Notes under the pieces: model-generated
Told to the model about the DNA's origin: nothing
The model's input: the letters and a program-made list of their open reading frames with translations, nothing else
The model's database searches: none
Assembly: GCA_902490245.1 (NCBI GenBank)
Contig: CABUDB010000074.1
Location: forward strand, 1-7,149
Reading direction: 5' to 3'
From: an uncultured Collinsella sp.
Lineage (GTDB): Bacteria > Actinomycetota > Coriobacteriia > Coriobacteriales > Coriobacteriaceae
DNA length: 7,149 bases
In this document: piece by piece, positions 5,616 to 7,149 of the stretch
Numbering within the stretch: position 1 is the stretch's first letter
Layout of the letters: the number at the start of each line of letters is the position of its first letter
Translations under genes and position numbers: made by a program

Positions 5616-6734
5616 CTACTGTGCGGCCGGCACGTCATCGGGATGCGGATTATCGCCGTAGGTGCGCTGATACGTCAGCACGCGCCAGACCAGCGGCAGG
5701 CCGCCAATCTTAAAGTAGTGCTTAAACGTATTGAGCTTGCCGGGCTTCTTAAAGTCAAAGCGCGAATCGATATAAGCACGGGGCGACTTGACCATCAGGC
5801 GCAAGTCGGTCTCGCCGCGCGGATCGAACAGCGACAGATCAAAGCGACCGGCATCCCAATCGGCCTTGAGCTCGGGCGAAGCCTTCTCCCAAAACTGCTC
5901 GCGCAGCTCATCGACCAGACGCTCGTCATTCCAGCGATACGTATCGACCTTCATGCGCATTAAAATGCCCTGGAGCTGAACCTTGAGCTCGGGACGTTCA
6001 TCCAAAAAGCGCTGCATCTCGGCGTATTCGTCGCACACGCAAAATACCTTGTTGGGCGAATTAACTGAGCTCTTCTCGTTGTCTTGGCGATAGCACAAAA
6101 TGGGGTCCGCGATAAACGCTGCACGCTCGGCGCATGCCCAAACCTTAAAGTTAAAGCCTGCGTCCTGATACGAGGCGCCCGGCGTGGGAAGGAACCGAAT
6201 CTGATTGTCGTTGAGGAACTCGCGCCGATAGATGGCCGACCAAATGGAAGGTTTGCGGTAGAAGATGCCCGGGCGATCGACGGGGCGATACGCGGCGCCC
6301 GTCATATACTCGCCGATGATCCCAAACAGCTCACGGCGCTCGCTGGGCGTGGACCAATACAGATAAAAGTCGCCCTTTACCACATCGGCATGCTCAGCAT
6401 CGGCCTTGGCGACCAGCTTTTGGAGCGAATCCTCAAACATAAAGTCGTCGGACTCAAGAATGCCCACGTACTCACCGCGCGCCATCTCCAGACCGCGGTT
6501 CATCGAGTCGCCGTAGCCGCTGTTGGCTTTGTCGATCATCTTTACACGGGGGTCGCGCTCCATGTACTCGCGGATGATATCCGGCGAGCTATCGGTGGAA
6601 CCGTCATTGATACAGATGATCTCGATGTCCTTGAGCGTCTGCGCCACGGCGGAATCGAGGCACTCGCGCAGATAGCGCTCGACATTGCAAATGGGGACAA
6701 GCAGCGAAACTTTAGGGGTATCAGAGTTCTGCAA
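5616..6734 (-). CDS. Glycosyltransferase family 2 protein (TTG start)
   Basis: 372 residues from a TTG at 6734. This start is set by a perfect AGGAGG at 6740-6745 five bases upstream, and no ATG lies close by in frame. GT-A motifs are present: VPICNVERYL (13-22), INDGSTDSS (42-50), NSGYGDSMNRG (71-81) and the DxD-type ESDD (94-97). The position that is usually ED is QD (190-191, YQDAGF). SIWSAIYRREFL (163-174) is the acceptor-side strand typical of this GT2 group. The C-terminal 130 residues carry basic and aromatic stretches (DSRFDFKKPGKLNTFKHYFK, 322-341) that could touch the membrane surface, but no hydrophobic span. It is the first complete gene of the run, with a 74-base gap to the gene above that may hold a promoter. 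Likely a surface-polysaccharide glycosyltransferase; sugar unknown. Confidence 0.87.
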   Translation of the reverse strand: MQNSDTPKVSLLVPICNVERYLRECLDSAVAQTLKDIEIICINDGSTDSSPDIIREYMERDPRVKMIDKANSGYGDSMNRGLEMARGEYVGILESDDFMFEDSLQKLVAKADAEHADVVKGDFYLYWSTPSERRELFGIIGEYMTGAAYRPVDRPGIFYRKPSIWSAIYRREFLNDNQIRFLPTPGASYQDAGFNFKVWACAERAAFIADPILCYRQDNEKSSVNSPNKVFCVCDEYAEMQRFLDERPELKVQLQGILMRMKVDTYRWNDERLVDELREQFWEKASPELKADWDAGRFDLSLFDPRGETDLRLMVKSPRAYIDSRFDFKKPGKLNTFKHYFKIGGLPLVWRVLTYQRTYGDNPHPDDVPAAQ

Positions 6735-6739
6735 GAGAA

Positions 6740-6745
6740 CCTCCT
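6740..6745 (-). promoter_or_regulatory. Strong Shine-Dalgarno deciding the TTG start of the GT2 gene
   Basis: AGGAGG on the minus strand ends five bases before the TTG at 6734. No competing ATG exists nearby in frame, so initiation at TTG is well supported. A rare start codon combined with an ideal ribosome-binding site suggests moderate, fixed expression of this gene. Confidence 0.75.
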
Positions 6746-6768
6746 GTTGAATAGCGTGTAACAGGGTT

Positions 6769-6774
6769 ATTTTA
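6769..6774 (-). promoter_or_regulatory. Possible -10 box upstream of the glycosyltransferase run
   Basis: TAAAAT on the minus strand, in the only gap of the operon longer than a few bases, 34 bases before the start codon. The 17-base spacer upstream is very GC-rich and the hexamer before it does not match TTGACA, so this may be a weak internal promoter or chance. If it is not active, the three downstream genes depend on a promoter beyond the right edge. Confidence 0.3.
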
Positions 6775-6797
6775 GCAGCCGGGTTGCGGCGGGCGGC

Positions 6798-6822
6798 AGC
6801 GCTTGGAATTAGATAAAGCGCT
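6798..6822. repeat. Inverted repeat across the stop codon of the upstream gene
   Basis: Perfect 7-base arms AGCGCTT (6798-6804) and AAGCGCT (6816-6822) with an 11-base loop that contains the TAA at 6809-6811. On the minus strand no T-run follows the hairpin, so it is not a standard intrinsic terminator. It might weakly attenuate transcription or protect an mRNA end between two operon segments. Confidence 0.4.
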
Positions 6823-7149
6823 CCAGACAGGCTTTGAGACCGCGAGTCGAAAGATAGAACAGTGTGGCGTCTGCCATCGAAACGCCCGAGGTCGCCGCAA
6901 CGAGCTTGTGGGCAACACGCCGAACGGCGCCCTTAGCAGGCATATCCGCCCACGCCGTTCCCAAAAACGTCGTGAGATCCATGTTGACGCGAGCCGCCAC
7001 GCGATGGAAACCATCGGCATCCAAGCGCGCCAGGTCGAACACAATTAGGTCTAAAAACCAAGTTATCAGCTCGCCGGGGCACAGGTCCAAAAGAAGCCAG
7101 CGAAGTGGAAGTGTTTGGAATCGGAGAAGACTTTGCAGGTGGAGTTGGA
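6809..7149 (-). CDS. C-terminal end of a probable glycosyltransferase, N-terminus beyond the window
   Basis: The frame is open from the right edge to the TAA at 6809-6811, about 112 codons, so only the tail is seen. The visible part is helical: LRWLLLDL, then GELITWFLDLIVFDLARLDADGFHRV, a DLTTFLGTAWADMPAKGAVRR stretch and a final MADATLFYLSTRGLKACLERFI. It has no catalytic motif. The segment TWFLDLIVFDLARL resembles YFLCDLVLYDALRL in the C-terminal part of the GT2 protein at 4536-5603, which, with position and strand, suggests this is another GT2 protein of the same operon. That is an inference from one short similarity; the function of this gene is otherwise unrecognised. A start inside the window (for example TTG at 7090) is unlikely because the frame continues upstream. 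Confidence 0.6.
   Translation of the reverse strand, partial: QLHLQSLLRFQTLPLRWLLLDLCPGELITWFLDLIVFDLARLDADGFHRVAARVNMDLTTFLGTAWADMPAKGAVRRVAHKLVAATSGVSMADATLFYLSTRGLKACLERFI

Noticed and set aside
3402..5963. 853-codon open frame on the plus strand
   Set aside because: It is antisense to two well-supported GT2 genes, spans their junction, and shows no recognisable domain; its composition is that of a mirror frame of GC-rich coding DNA.
6798..6822. Intrinsic terminator after the partial gene
   Set aside because: The hairpin is followed by a GC-rich stretch and not by T residues, and the next gene is only 74 bases away on the same strand.
1..7149. A wholly new multi-gene defence or mobile system
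   Set aside because: The only defence-like gene belongs to a known family and is cut by the edge; the other parts are known families or decayed remnants, so no new system can be supported from this sequence.

Overview
The window looks like chromosomal DNA from a high-GC, gut-type actinobacterium. My best guess is Coriobacteriia, Collinsella or a close relative. The reasons are the GC-rich coding bias of the glycosyltransferase genes, an AAA-ATPase remnant of a type I associate with that group, and an IS21-type element with coriobacterial-looking IstB. The lineage is inferred from protein style and was not checked against a database.

Layout, right to left, because every intact gene is on the minus strand. 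From 7149 to 2049 there is a run of four co-directional genes: the C-terminal end of a probable glycosyltransferase (6809-7149, cut by the window edge), two single-domain family-2 glycosyltransferases (5616-6734 and 4536-5603), and a large 828-residue protein with two GT2 domains in tandem (2049-4535). The last three are packed like one transcription unit: a stop codon overlaps the next Shine-Dalgarno, then a TAG is followed directly by ATG. They most likely add sugars in sequence to a cell-surface polysaccharide at the cytoplasmic face of the membrane.

Left of 2049 the character changes abruptly. Immediately after the operon is a 5'-truncated piece of an AAA-family ATPase (1608-2036) that keeps only its lid and winged-helix part. 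Then comes a non-coding gap with a run of nine G (1475-1607). Next are the remains of IS21-type elements (about 687-1474): two diverged istB fragments on opposite strands, joined tail to tail within a few bases at about 1115-1119, both frame-disrupted, and flanked on the left by three 23-bp tandem copies of an IS21-like terminal repeat. Finally, reading out of the left edge, is an apparently intact but window-truncated Abi_2-family (AbiD/AbiF-like) gene (1-591) with its own Shine-Dalgarno and a TATAAT box.

The window is therefore the border between a surface-polysaccharide operon and a decayed insertion hot spot carrying a candidate phage-defence gene. I see no tRNA, rRNA or CRISPR array, and nothing that clearly amounts to a wholly new system. 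The most unusual items are the inverted istB join, the periodic IS end, and the uncharacterised 288-residue N-terminal module of the tandem glycosyltransferase.
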